A stretch of 64,000 nt of DNA, from NCBI RefSeq assembly GCF_030730875.1, contig NZ_JAVAMA010000015.1, positions 1 to 64,000 on the forward strand, given 5' to 3'. Shown one piece after another: positions 26,475 to 34,772 of the stretch (within the stretch, counting starts at the first letter, position 1; each line of letters opens with the position of its first letter). The stretch is from Sphingomonas sp. DG1-23. Its GTDB lineage: Bacteria > Pseudomonadota > Alphaproteobacteria > Sphingomonadales > Sphingomonadaceae. The translations under genes were made by a program, and so were the position numbers. The notes beneath the pieces were generated by a model. That model was not told the DNA's origin and did no database searches. It saw only the letters and a program-made list of their open reading frames with translations.

Positions 26475-26505
26475 CCCACCCCTAGCCCCTCCCTTGCAGG
26501 GAGGG
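26473..26505. repeat. Right arm of the DUF559 inverted-repeat cassette
   Basis: AACCCACCCCTAGCCCC then CTCCCTTGCAGGGAGGG, an inverted copy of the arm at 26055-26089. Together the two enclose the DUF559 gene in a ~450-bp unit lying between fliP and the PilZ gene. Confidence 0.85.
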
Positions 26506-26529
26506 AACCACGGGAGGATTGAGGCCTTC

Positions 26530-27150
26530 TCAACTGTCGAGGTTGCAGTGCTCGAGCCAGGGGCCGAGATCGTTGTAGGCGATCGGCTCGAGGAAGATCA
26601 GGCCGGCTTTGTCCTCGGTCGCCCAGCGCGTGGTGCAGCGGCGCGAGGGCAGGCCGGGGACGGTGAGGATGATCTCGGTGTCTTCGCGCGGCGGCCGCGG
26701 CAGGCAGATGCGCGCGCCGCTCTGCGAGATGTTCTCGAGCGTCACGTCGATATAGCGGCCGAAACAGCTGATCCGCGCGGCGCACTCCACGTCGAAGCGC
26801 GGCGCGCGCGGGGCGGGGCCGCAAAAGCGTTCGAGGCTGGCCTTGGCCTGGGCGAGGATGTGATCGACGTCGATCGGTTGGGCGAACTCGACGCCGGCGC
26901 GGCCTTCGCTGCTCCACGCGACGCTGCCCTGCAAGCGGTCGCCGTTGCGCAGCTCGACCGATACCCAGGTGCCGTAGCCGAGCGTGTGATGCGTCTCGAG
27001 CATCATCCCGGTCATCGAGATGTTGCGGATGCGGCAGAGATGCTCGGCGGCGCCGCGGCTCATCAGCTTGCCGACCAGGAGGGTGGTGACGGTGCGCGGG
27101 GCGCGATCGAGCGCCGGCTCCGCTTCGGGCTGGATCTGGGTCAGGTGCAC
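26530..27150 (-). CDS. PilZ-type protein, probably two PilZ domains
   Basis: PilZ proteins bind cyclic di-GMP, and in motility clusters they often brake or tune the motor (YcgR-like). The 206-aa product shows two domains. The first has RIRNISMTGMMLE and GRAGVEFAQPIDV; the second has RFDVECAARISCFGRYIDVT, ENISQSGARICLP and KAGLIFLEPI. Both carry NxSxxG where the canonical site is DxSxxG, and the RxxxR half is not obvious in the first. GTG 27150 is chosen because AGGAGGG lies 6 bases before it and a CCTATA element stands at 27190-27196; the longer frame would start ahead of that SD. Confidence 0.85.
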   Translation of the reverse strand: MHLTQIQPEAEPALDRAPRTVTTLLVGKLMSRGAAEHLCRIRNISMTGMMLETHHTLGYGTWVSVELRNGDRLQGSVAWSSEGRAGVEFAQPIDVDHILAQAKASLERFCGPAPRAPRFDVECAARISCFGRYIDVTLENISQSGARICLPRPPREDTEIILTVPGLPSRRCTTRWATEDKAGLIFLEPIAYNDLGPWLEHCNLDS

Positions 27151-27189
27151 GGCTGTCCCTCCTGGTCGGTGCAATCCCCTCGCCATTCA

Positions 27190-27196
27190 GTATAGG
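27190..27196 (-). promoter_or_regulatory. CCTATAC element before the PilZ gene
   Basis: The minus strand reads TGCCTATACTGAATGG about 40 bases before the GTG start. It gives the PilZ gene its own promoter at the end of the che-mot-fliL run. Confidence 0.45.
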
Positions 27197-27241
27197 CACA
27201 GGAAGGGACGGCGCGTGGTGTCCGTAAAGTTACGCTCCGGG

Positions 27242-27685
27242 TCATGCCGGGTTCGCCTGGGTGACCGCGACCTTCCGCAGCACGCCGGCGCCGAACGCTT
27301 CGGGCGCGGCGGTCATGACGACCTTGCGGAAGGTCTCGAGATCGGGAATCAGCCCGTCGGGGCCCGCCGCCATCGGCGTGCGATAGGTGCGCATGTTGAT
27401 CGCGTGGAGCAGTAGCGGCATCCGTGCGGCGACGAACTCGGCCTTGTCGGCGGGGACCTCGAGCTGGACCTGGAACTGGACATAGCCCGACAGGCGGCCG
27501 TCGGCGAAGACCAGAGGCGCGAGGATCTTGCCGGCATCGACGAAGCTCGGCTCGACTTCCGTATGCGAAGCCGCGGCCGCGCCGGCCGGCTTCGGGCCGA
27601 GCAGCATCACCGTCGCATAGGCAGCGCCGCCGCCGAGGCCGAGGCCGGCGAGGAGCGTGACGAGCAGGAACAGGATCTTCTTCAT
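27242..27685 (-). CDS. fliL: Flagellar basal-body-associated protein FliL
   Basis: FliL is a single-pass membrane protein that surrounds and supports the stator. The 147-aa product has an N-terminal membrane helix (KKILFLLVTLLAGLGLGGGA) and a periplasmic domain with the FliL/stomatin-like pattern (FADGRLSGYVQFQVQLEVPA, FVAARMPLLLHAINMRTYRT, LETFRKVVMTAAPEAFG). It follows motB by 11 bases, which fits a stator-linked role. ATG 27685 is used; the longer frame is in motB. Confidence 0.82.
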   Translation of the reverse strand: MKKILFLLVTLLAGLGLGGGAAYATVMLLGPKPAGAAAASHTEVEPSFVDAGKILAPLVFADGRLSGYVQFQVQLEVPADKAEFVAARMPLLLHAINMRTYRTPMAAGPDGLIPDLETFRKVVMTAAPEAFGAGVLRKVAVTQANPA

Positions 27686-27696
27686 GGTTCCCGCCT

Positions 27697-28539
27697 TCAG
27701 AACTTGAAGCTTGAGTCGCTGGGCAGAGCCGAGGCTTCGGCCTTGAGCACCACGGTGATCCGGCGGTTCTCGGCGCGATCGGGCTGGTCGGGATAGACCG
27801 GCCTGGTCGCGCCCATCGCAACGACTTCGGCGAAGCGATCCGGGGTCATGCCCGAAGCGATCAGCGCCTGCCGCGCGGCGAGTGCGCGCTCGCCCGAAAG
27901 GCGCCAATTGGCGTCGCTCTGCACGCCGCCGGCACCGTCGGTATGGCCTTCGATGGCGATCTGCGTCCCCGAGGTGCCGAGCTTGGCCGCGACCTTGGCG
28001 AGCATCGCGCGGGCATAGGGATTGAGCTGGGCGGTATTGGCGCGGAACATCGACTGCCCGTCGGTGTCCATCAGCGTGATGCGCAGTCCGTCGCGGCTCG
28101 GATCGATCTGGACGTTCTTCTTGCCCGAATCCTGCGAGGAGGAATCGAGCGCGATCTGCAGCTCGGACGCGAGGACGCGCATCGATGCGTCGGGCACATT
28201 CGCGGTGCCGCCGCGCGCCGCGCCGGCGACCGCCGCCTCGCTGGTGGGGGTGCCTTGGGCCCGGCTATTGTCGGTCGAGTTCTTGCGCGAGCGGCCGCCG
28301 GCACCTTCGGAGGCGCCTTGCAACGGAGTCACCGGGGCGGTCTCGCCGACCGAGGGCGTGAAATATTGGGCGAGGCCCTTCAGCCGCTCCTTGTCGGGGT
28401 TCGAGATCAGCCACAGCAGCATGAAGAACGCCATCATCGCGGTCACGAAGTCGGCATAGGCGACTTTCCACGCGCCGCCGTGGTGACCGGCGGCGACCTT
28501 CTTGACCTTCTTGATGATGATCGGGCGATCATTCCGCAT
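27697..28539 (-). CDS. motB: Flagellar stator protein MotB
   Basis: MotB anchors the stator to peptidoglycan and carries the proton-binding aspartate. The 280-aa product has a basic N-terminus (IIIKKVKKVAAGHHGGAWKV), one membrane helix with Asp30 at its start (YADFVTAMMAFFMLLWLISN), a plug/linker region and an OmpA-type domain (IAIEGHTDGAGGVQSDANWR, LSGERALAARQALI, ENRRITVVLK). The membrane segment is of the proton type. It starts 11 bases inside the preceding gene. Its partner motA lies 7.4 kb upstream, at the head of the same run of genes. Confidence 0.96.
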   Translation of the reverse strand: MRNDRPIIIKKVKKVAAGHHGGAWKVAYADFVTAMMAFFMLLWLISNPDKERLKGLAQYFTPSVGETAPVTPLQGASEGAGGRSRKNSTDNSRAQGTPTSEAAVAGAARGGTANVPDASMRVLASELQIALDSSSQDSGKKNVQIDPSRDGLRITLMDTDGQSMFRANTAQLNPYARAMLAKVAAKLGTSGTQIAIEGHTDGAGGVQSDANWRLSGERALAARQALIASGMTPDRFAEVVAMGATRPVYPDQPDRAENRRITVVLKAEASALPSDSSFKF

Positions 28540-28888
28540 CGGTGAAGCCGATCCATTTGCCCGAGAGCGCGTCGCGCAGCCGCTCCTGCACCTCGGCGAG
28601 GCGGACGTGACTGACCGCGCTCAGCGAATCCTCGCCGGCGGCGATCCGCTCGAGCAGGTTGGCGCATTCGTCGGTGTGCTGGATCAGATAGTCGAACGAC
28701 TGCAGCTGCTCGACATGGGCATGGACGAACTGCTCGTCGGCGACGAGCACCTCGGCCAGCCTTTCGAGCATGTCGCGCATCTCGCGCAGCTCGCTCGCCA
28801 TCACGCTGTGGAGCGCACCCGAATAGGGATCGAAGCCGGGAAGCGGCTCGACCTGGACGGGCTGGGCGGGAACGGGCAGGCACGACAT
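28529..28888 (-). CDS. Unknown helical protein between cheD and motB, 119 aa
   Basis: Family not recognised. After a Pro-rich start (MSCLPVPAQPVQVEPLPGFD), the rest is predicted helix: ELREMRDMLERLAEVLVADE, FVHAHVEQLQSFDYLIQHTD, ECANLLERIAAGEDSLSAV and LAEVQERLRDALSGKW. Its ATG overlaps the cheD stop (ATGA) and its end overlaps motB by 11 bases, so it is translated with them. The four-helix look and Asp/Gln-rich middle (HVEQLQSFDYLIQHTDE) would fit a CheZ-like or adaptor role, but no catalytic motif can be shown. Confidence 0.75.
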   Translation of the reverse strand: MSCLPVPAQPVQVEPLPGFDPYSGALHSVMASELREMRDMLERLAEVLVADEQFVHAHVEQLQSFDYLIQHTDECANLLERIAAGEDSLSAVSHVRLAEVQERLRDALSGKWIGFTDAE

Positions 28889-29412
28889 CAGAACAGCTCC
28901 AGGTCTCCGCCGACGGGCGGCAGGGCAACGGGGACGGGCGGGCGATCGGGAACATGGTCCGCCACCTTGGTGCAGCGGCTCTTGCCCTCGTGCGGCAGGA
29001 ACTCGACCTTGCGCGCCGAAGTGCCGCCGACATCGCTATGGGCGATCTCGATGCCTTCGTCGGCCATGAAGCGATGCGCGAACGCCGCGTTCGCGGTCCC
29101 GATGCCGCCAAGGCCCGAAACGATGTTGCCGCCGCCATAGACATGCGCGCGCAGCCGGTGGCGCATCGCGCCGCGTGCCATCATCCCGTTGATCAGAAGC
29201 TCCATGGCATGGACGCCGTAGCGCTGCATGTCGCCCGCCGAGACGCGGTGGTCCGCGCCCGGTTCGCCGAGCAGGAAGTGGTTCATCCCACCCACCTTGG
29301 CGACGGGGTCGTAGAGACATGCGGCGACGCAGCTGCCGAGCAGCGTCGACACGACGACGCCCGGCTCCACCACGATCGCATTCTCGCCCTGAACGATCGA
29401 GACCCGGCGCAT
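28888..29412 (-). CDS. cheD: Chemoreceptor glutamine deamidase CheD
   Basis: CheD deamidates glutamines of chemoreceptors. The 174-aa product has the catalytic pattern: LLGSCVAACLYDP (nucleophile Cys in the GSC motif), then GGMNHFLLGEP with the active His, and AHVYGGGNIVSGLGGIGTAN. It starts one base after cheY. CheC, its frequent partner, is not seen. Confidence 0.95.
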   Translation of the reverse strand: MRRVSIVQGENAIVVEPGVVVSTLLGSCVAACLYDPVAKVGGMNHFLLGEPGADHRVSAGDMQRYGVHAMELLINGMMARGAMRHRLRAHVYGGGNIVSGLGGIGTANAAFAHRFMADEGIEIAHSDVGGTSARKVEFLPHEGKSRCTKVADHVPDRPPVPVALPPVGGDLELF

Positions 29413-29413
29413 C

Positions 29414-29803
29414 CTAGGTCAGCTCGCCGAACACGCGCTCGATCTTTTCCTTCAGCGCCGCGGGCGCGAAGGGCTTGACGACATAGTTGTTGACGCCGAG
29501 CGCCGCGGCCTTCTGGACGATCTCCTTGTCGGCCGAACCCGTGAGCATGATGAACACGGTCTTGCCGATCACCGGATCGGTGCGCACGGCCTCGAGGAAC
29601 TGGAGGCCATCCATCTCGGGCATGTTGAAGTCCGAGATCACCAGATGAACGCGATCGGTCTTGATCGCCGACAGCGCCTCGGGGGCGCTCGCTTTGTCGC
29701 GCACGTCCTTGAAGCCCAGATCCTGCAGCGCACGACGGATCATCGCACGCATACTGGTCTGGTCGTCCACGACCATAACCTTGATTGCTGCAGCAGCAGG
29801 CAT
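29414..29803 (-). CDS. cheY: Chemotaxis response regulator CheY (second copy)
   Basis: A 129-aa single receiver domain: acidic pair VVDD at 11-14, phosphorylation site Asp58 (VISDFNMPEMDG), Thr in IMLTGSA and Lys in VVKPFAP. The ATG overlaps the cheB stop (ATGA); the longer frame begins inside cheB. Placed between cheB and cheD. With two CheY proteins and no CheZ recognised, one may serve as a phosphate sink, as in other alphaproteobacteria; which one binds FliM cannot be read here. Confidence 0.93.
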   Translation of the reverse strand: MPAAAAIKVMVVDDQTSMRAMIRRALQDLGFKDVRDKASAPEALSAIKTDRVHLVISDFNMPEMDGLQFLEAVRTDPVIGKTVFIMLTGSADKEIVQKAAALGVNNYVVKPFAPAALKEKIERVFGELT

Positions 29804-30837
29804 CAGACGCTCCCAACCTTTTCGCGGCATGCCTTGAGGATCGCCTCAGGCATGGCAGACAAACCAACTTCCTTCTCGACCGCGCCGATCTCCACCGCCG
29901 CGCGGGGCATGCCCCACACGACGCAAGTGTCGCGGCTTTGGCTCAGCGTGCGGGCACCCGCCCGACGCATCGCCAGCAAACCTTCGGCCCCGTCCTGACC
30001 CATACCGGTCAGGATCGCGCCCACCGCCGCGGCGCCAAGCGGCACCACCGAGCGGAACAGTATATCGACCGAGGGCCGATGACCGGTGACGAGATCCCCG
30101 GGACGCAGCTTGATGCGCCCGGCGACGCCGCCGGAGAGCTCCATGTGCGTCTCGCCCCCAGGTGCAATATAGACGGTTCCTGGCTGGACCGTCGCACCTT
30201 CCGTAGCTTCCACCACGCGAACCCGACATTCGGCGTCGAGACGCTGCGCGAAACTGCGGGTGAAGCTGGCCGGCATGTGCTGGACGATCAGCACCGGCGG
30301 GCAATCCGCGGGCAGCGCCGGCAGCAGCGAGAACAATGCCTCGACGCCGCCGGTCGACGACCCGATCGCGATCAGCTTGCCGGTGCCGCCGCCGGCGACG
30401 CTGGGCTGCTGGGGCAAGCGGGCCGGCCCGGCGCGGGCAACCGAGCGCGCCGCGGTCTTGACCTTCTCGCAGAGCAGGGTCGCGTCGCGCTCGATATCCT
30501 CGGGCGTGCCGCTCGGCTTGGTGACATAGTCGACCGCGCCGAGGCGCAGCGCCTCGATCGTGACTTCGGCGCCGCGCGCGGTCAGCGTCGAGCACATCAC
30601 CACCGGCATCGGCCGGAGGCGCATGATGCGCTCGAGGAAGGACAGTCCGTCCATCCCCGGCATCTCGACGTCGAGCGTCAGCACGTCGGGGTTGAGCGTC
30701 TTGATCATGTCGCGCGCCGAAAAGGGCTCGGGCGCCATGCCGACGACCTCGATCTCGGGATCGGCCGAAAGCATGCGCTTCAGCGTCGCCCGCATCGATG
30801 CGCTGTCGTCGACGATAAGGGTGCGTACCGGTCTCAT
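29803..30837 (-). CDS. cheB: Chemotaxis methylesterase CheB
   Basis: CheB removes methyl groups from chemoreceptors when phosphorylated by CheA. The 344-aa product has a receiver domain (Asp56 in LTLDVEMPGMDG) and a C-terminal methylesterase domain with the catalytic Ser (IGSSTGGVEAL), His (IVQHMPASF) and Asp (MGQDGAEGL). ATG 30837 overlaps the cheR stop. Confidence 0.97.
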   Translation of the reverse strand: MRPVRTLIVDDSASMRATLKRMLSADPEIEVVGMAPEPFSARDMIKTLNPDVLTLDVEMPGMDGLSFLERIMRLRPMPVVMCSTLTARGAEVTIEALRLGAVDYVTKPSGTPEDIERDATLLCEKVKTAARSVARAGPARLPQQPSVAGGGTGKLIAIGSSTGGVEALFSLLPALPADCPPVLIVQHMPASFTRSFAQRLDAECRVRVVEATEGATVQPGTVYIAPGGETHMELSGGVAGRIKLRPGDLVTGHRPSVDILFRSVVPLGAAAVGAILTGMGQDGAEGLLAMRRAGARTLSQSRDTCVVWGMPRAAVEIGAVEKEVGLSAMPEAILKACREKVGSV

Positions 30838-31712
30838 CCCCGGGTCTCCGGCTTCGCGTAAATCGTATGGCCGCACGACTTCATCCGGTTCGCCGCCGGT
30901 CCGATCAGGCGCTCCGAATGGCCGATATAGAGATGGCCGCCATGCGCGAGCTGGTTGACGAAACGCTCTTCCAGCTCCTCCTTGGCGGGATCGCCGAAAT
31001 AGATCATCACGTTGCGGCAGAAGATCACGTCATATTGCGCTTTTAGCGGCCATTTCTCGAACAGGTTCAGAACCCGCGCGGTGACCAGCTGGCGTGCCTC
31101 GTCGGCCATCACGAAGCCGCCGGGCGCCGGCCGCATCCAGGCGCTGCGATAGGGCTCGGGCACGCCCGACGCGACATTGTCCGCATAGAAGCCGCGCTGG
31201 ACCGATTCGACGACGTGCGGCGCGATGTCGGTGGCGAGCAGGCGGACGTCGGCGTTGCGCAGCCAGGTCGCGGACGTACGGTCCGGTCCGAGCAGGCACA
31301 TCGCGATCGTGTAGACCTCTTCGCCCGACGAGCAGCCCGCCGACCAGATCCGCACCGGGCCCTGCTTGCGCTTGAGCAGCGGCAGGACATGCTCGCGAAA
31401 ATGATCGAAATGATGCGGCTCGCGAAAGAAGTGCGTGTGGTTGGTGGTCAGCGCCACCACCATCGCATGCCGTTCCTGCGCGTCCGACTGAACCATTGCG
31501 ACATATTCCGAGAACCGGCTGAGGCCATGCTCACGCAGCCGCCGCGCGAGACGCGACTGGACCAGCGTGGTCTTGGCTTCGCTCAGCTCGATCCGGGCGT
31601 CGCTGTGCATGATCGCGGCGATCGCAGCGAAATCGCGGGGCATGAGCTCCGCATTCGCCGCAGCCATCGCGTTGCCGCCGGCGAGCGCCGCGGCGCCCCC
31701 GGCGGGGCTCAC
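30834..31712 (-). CDS. cheR: Chemotaxis methyltransferase CheR
   Basis: CheR methylates chemoreceptors using S-adenosylmethionine. The 292-aa product has the N-terminal helical domain (LSEAKTTLVQSRLARRLREH) and the catalytic domain: FREPHHFDHF, IWSAGCSSGEEVYTIAM, LLATDIAPHVV and DVIFCRNVMIYFGDP. The first ~25 residues are Ala/Gly-rich. Its start overlaps the cheW stop by four bases. The two receptors at 39-42.7 kb end in a possible CheR-docking pentapeptide. Confidence 0.97.
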   Translation of the reverse strand: MSPAGGAAALAGGNAMAAANAELMPRDFAAIAAIMHSDARIELSEAKTTLVQSRLARRLREHGLSRFSEYVAMVQSDAQERHAMVVALTTNHTHFFREPHHFDHFREHVLPLLKRKQGPVRIWSAGCSSGEEVYTIAMCLLGPDRTSATWLRNADVRLLATDIAPHVVESVQRGFYADNVASGVPEPYRSAWMRPAPGGFVMADEARQLVTARVLNLFEKWPLKAQYDVIFCRNVMIYFGDPAKEELEERFVNQLAHGGHLYIGHSERLIGPAANRMKSCGHTIYAKPETRG

Positions 31713-32203
31713 GCTGCCATATCCAGATGCTTGGTCAGGCTCAGCGCCTCGAGATCGAGCAGCAGCACCATGGTGCCGTTCTCGTCGCGAGTGCCGTCCT
31801 TGGCGCGCGTGGTGATGCGCACCAGACCGTCGATCACGCTCGATTCGATCGTCTCGACCTCGGGGGCCGGCTGGATCTCGCTGCGGCTGATCCCGACGAT
31901 GTCATTGACTTCGTCGACGAGGAAGCCCGCCTGCTTGCCCGCGATGCTGACGACGAGGATGCACGAGCGCGCATGGATCGCGCTCGGCTCCCAGCCCAGC
32001 CGCTCGGCGAGGCCGACGACCGGGATGACGTTGCCGCGCAGGTTGCTCACGCCCTTGATGAAGGTCGGAACGTTGGGCAGCGGGGTGGGCTCGTCCCATT
32101 CGCGGATCTCGATGAGCGCACCCATGTCGATCCCGAAGGTCTGCTTGCCGAGCGTGAAGGTGACGATCTTGCAGTCGCTCGCGGTTTCAGTCTTGGTGGT
32201 CAT
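31709..32203 (-). CDS. cheW: Chemotaxis coupling protein CheW
   Basis: CheW bridges receptors and the CheA kinase. The 164-aa product shows the two-barrel SH3-like pattern: FTLGKQTFGIDMGALIEI, VPTFIKGVSNLRGNVIPVVG, AGFLVDEVNDIVGISRSEIQ and MVLLLDLEAL. The start overlaps the cheA stop (ATGA). Confidence 0.96.
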   Translation of the reverse strand: MTTKTETASDCKIVTFTLGKQTFGIDMGALIEIREWDEPTPLPNVPTFIKGVSNLRGNVIPVVGLAERLGWEPSAIHARSCILVVSIAGKQAGFLVDEVNDIVGISRSEIQPAPEVETIESSVIDGLVRITTRAKDGTRDENGTMVLLLDLEALSLTKHLDMAA

Positions 32204-34410
32204 GCGGCCAGTCCTTTGGGGGTGTAGCGGTTGGCCGAGGCGACGAGCGCCTCGATGTCGAGGATGAGCGCGATCGAGCCGTCACCGAGGATGGTGGCGC
32301 CGCCGAGCCCGCGGATCGGGTGGAGATTCTGGTCGAGGCTCTTGATCACCACTTCGCGGCGGTCATCGATCGTATCGACGACGAGACCGACCTTGCCGTG
32401 CTCGCTCTCGACGATCACGACCAGCGAGTCCTCGACCTGGCGATCGTCGTTGAGCCCGAAGATCTCGGTGGTGCGCTTCACGGGAACATATTCGCCGCGC
32501 ATGTCGATCACTTCGCTGTCCGGCGAGGTGCGCTTGACCTGGCCCGGCTCGGGCTGGACGGTCTCGAGCACATGCGCGAGCGGGAGGACGAAGCGCTGGC
32601 TGGCGAGCCGGACGATCATGCCGTCGAGGATCGCGAGCGTCAGCGGCAGGATCATGGTGAAGGTCGTGCCTTCGCCGGGAACCGAGTGGATCTCGACGCG
32701 GCCGCCGAGCGCCTCGACGTTCGAGCGGACCACGTCCATGCCGACGCCGCGACCCGAGATGTTCGAGATCGTCTCGGCGGTCGAGAAGCCCGGGGCGCAG
32801 ATCAGCTGATCGATCTCTTCGTTCGACAGAACCGCGTCGGGCGAGATGATGCCCTTCTCGATCGCCTTGGCCTTGACCCGCTCGCGATTGATGCCGCGGC
32901 CATTGTCCTGGACGCGGACGAAGATGCGCGCGCCCTTCTGCTCGGCCGAGAGCTTGATCGTGCCGACCGGCGACTTGCCCGCGGCGAGACGCTCCTCGGT
33001 GCTTTCGAGACCATGGTCCGCGGCGTTGCGGATCATGTGGGTCAACGGATCGCCGATCTTTTCGATCACGCCCTTGTCGACTTCGGTCGTCTCGCCGACG
33101 GTCTCGAGCTCGATCTGCTTGCCGGTCTCGACCGAGAGGTCGCGCAGCATGCGCGGCACGCGGCTGAAGGCCTGTTTGATCGGCTGCGCGCGCAGCGACA
33201 TGACATTGTCCTGGATCTGGCGCGTCAGACGCGCGAGTTCCGGAAGCTCGACGCGCTGGCGGTCGGCAGGCGACAACCGGTCGGCGAGGATCGAGTTGCG
33301 GATCACCAGCTCGCCGACGAGGTTGAGCAGCAGATCGAGCTTCGACAGGTCGACGCGGATCGTCTGCGAAGCCTCGCTGGCCGGCTTGGGGGCAGCCGCT
33401 TCGGTTGGGGCCGGGGCGGGAGTCGGCGTCATCGGCGTGGCGGCGAGATCCGCCACCACCTGCTGGACCTGCGCGGTGAGGTCCTCGATCGAGGCAGTGA
33501 CCGGCACGAACGGGATCAGATCCTCGACCGTGCCCTCGGGCGCCGGAGCGGCCTCGATGACGGGGACGGGGATGAACGCCGGGGCAGGGGCCTCGACTTC
33601 GTTGCGGGTGATCTCGATCAGCGAATCCGGCGCGACGAAGTCGAAACAGTCGTTGATGTCGTTCTGCGGAACCTCGCCCGGCATGCTGAGCACCCAGGTG
33701 AAATAGGCGTCCTCGGGATCGAGATCGCGCAGCGGCGGCACATCGGACACGTCGACCGATTCGATCGTCGCGCCGAGCGTCTCGAGCTCGCGGATGAGGA
33801 GCATCGGCTCGCTGGCATTGGCAAGCGCGGCGCGCGACGGCCGGAACCGGATCGTCCAGCTCGCGCTCGATGCCACCGGCTCTGCAGGCGCGTCGAAATC
33901 GTCGAGCGCGAAGGCCACGGGCGTGAAGCCGAACTCGTCCTCGGCCGGTGCGGCAGGCGCTGCTGCGACGGGGGCGGGCGCAGGCGCAGGCGCGGCCGGG
34001 GCGGCAGCACCGCCTTCTTCCGCGCCCTTGTCGGCGAGCACCTTTTCGAGCGCGGCGAGCGCGGCGGCGTCGTTCGGACGCGGCGCGAGGCCCTTGGCGG
34101 TCTCGACATGGTCGGAGAGCACGTCGAACGAGCTCAGCATCACCTTCACGACGCCGGGAGTCGGCGCGATCTTGCCGGCGCGCACTTCGTCGAGCACGTT
34201 CTCGAACTTGTGCGCGAACGCGGTCAGATCGGCATGGCCGAACGCACCGGCGCCGCCCTTGATCGAGTGGACCGCGCGGAACACGCCGGCGATCGTCTCG
34301 GCGGAGACGTCGCCGGCCTGCATGGCCGACAGGCCCTGCTCGGCGGTGGTGAGACCCTCAGTGCATTCTTCGAAGAAGATTGCCTGGATTTCGTCGAGTT
34401 CGTCGCTCAC
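32200..34410 (-). CDS. cheA: Chemotaxis histidine kinase CheA
   Basis: CheA senses receptor state and phosphorylates CheY and CheB. The 736-aa product has P1 with His48 (AVHSIKGGAGAFGH), an Ala/Pro linker, a CheY/CheB-binding middle region, P3 dimerisation (SKLDLLLNLVGELVIRNSIL), P4 kinase (HMIRNAADHGLES, QDNGRGINRERVK, GRGVGMDVVRSNVEALGG) and the CheW-like P5 (LTLAILDGMIVRLASQRFVL). GTG 34410 is used because it overlaps the preceding cheY stop (GTGA); a GTG two codons further upstream is also open. Confidence 0.97.
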   Translation of the reverse strand: MSDELDEIQAIFFEECTEGLTTAEQGLSAMQAGDVSAETIAGVFRAVHSIKGGAGAFGHADLTAFAHKFENVLDEVRAGKIAPTPGVVKVMLSSFDVLSDHVETAKGLAPRPNDAAALAALEKVLADKGAEEGGAAAPAAPAPAPAPVAAAPAAPAEDEFGFTPVAFALDDFDAPAEPVASSASWTIRFRPSRAALANASEPMLLIRELETLGATIESVDVSDVPPLRDLDPEDAYFTWVLSMPGEVPQNDINDCFDFVAPDSLIEITRNEVEAPAPAFIPVPVIEAAPAPEGTVEDLIPFVPVTASIEDLTAQVQQVVADLAATPMTPTPAPAPTEAAAPKPASEASQTIRVDLSKLDLLLNLVGELVIRNSILADRLSPADRQRVELPELARLTRQIQDNVMSLRAQPIKQAFSRVPRMLRDLSVETGKQIELETVGETTEVDKGVIEKIGDPLTHMIRNAADHGLESTEERLAAGKSPVGTIKLSAEQKGARIFVRVQDNGRGINRERVKAKAIEKGIISPDAVLSNEEIDQLICAPGFSTAETISNISGRGVGMDVVRSNVEALGGRVEIHSVPGEGTTFTMILPLTLAILDGMIVRLASQRFVLPLAHVLETVQPEPGQVKRTSPDSEVIDMRGEYVPVKRTTEIFGLNDDRQVEDSLVVIVESEHGKVGLVVDTIDDRREVVIKSLDQNLHPIRGLGGATILGDGSIALILDIEALVASANRYTPKGLAA

Positions 34411-34772
34411 GGGCACACGCGGCGGATCGCCGCCCCCAGCTTGGTGGCCTCGAACGGCTTGGTGATCCAGCCGGTGGCGCCCGCCGAACGTGCCCGCTGC
34501 TTCTTCTCGTCCGAGAATTCGGTCGACAGCACGAGGATCGGCGTGCCGCGGAACTGGCCATCGGCGCGGACCGCCTCGATCAGCTCGAAGCCGTCCATCT
34601 TGGGCATGTTGATGTCGGTGATCAGCAGATCGGGCTGGACCTCGTGCATCCGCTCGAGACCGTGCTGGCCGTCATTGGCGCTCTCGATGCGATAGCCCTG
34701 CGCGGTCAGCGACGTCTTGAGCAGCATGCGCATGCTCGCCGAGTCATCGACGGTAAGGATCAACTTGCTCAC
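34407..34772 (-). CDS. cheY: Chemotaxis response regulator CheY (first copy)
   Basis: A 121-aa receiver domain: TVDDSASMRMLL, phosphorylation site Asp53 (LLITDINMPKMDG), Thr in VLSTEFSD and Lys in ITKPFEATKL. It overlaps the STAS gene upstream and cheA downstream by four bases each. Placed directly before cheA, it is the more likely motor-binding CheY, but this is inference. Confidence 0.94.
   Translation of the reverse strand: MSKLILTVDDSASMRMLLKTSLTAQGYRIESANDGQHGLERMHEVQPDLLITDINMPKMDGFELIEAVRADGQFRGTPILVLSTEFSDEKKQRARSAGATGWITKPFEATKLGAAIRRVCP

Noticed and set aside
26111..27199. 362-codon minus-strand frame joining the DUF559 and PilZ regions
   Set aside because: It is a different frame from both real genes and contains no domain; the PilZ and DUF559 frames explain the region.
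32320..34695. 791-codon open frame on the plus strand
   Set aside because: Antisense to cheA and cheY; Arg/Asp/His-rich shadow.
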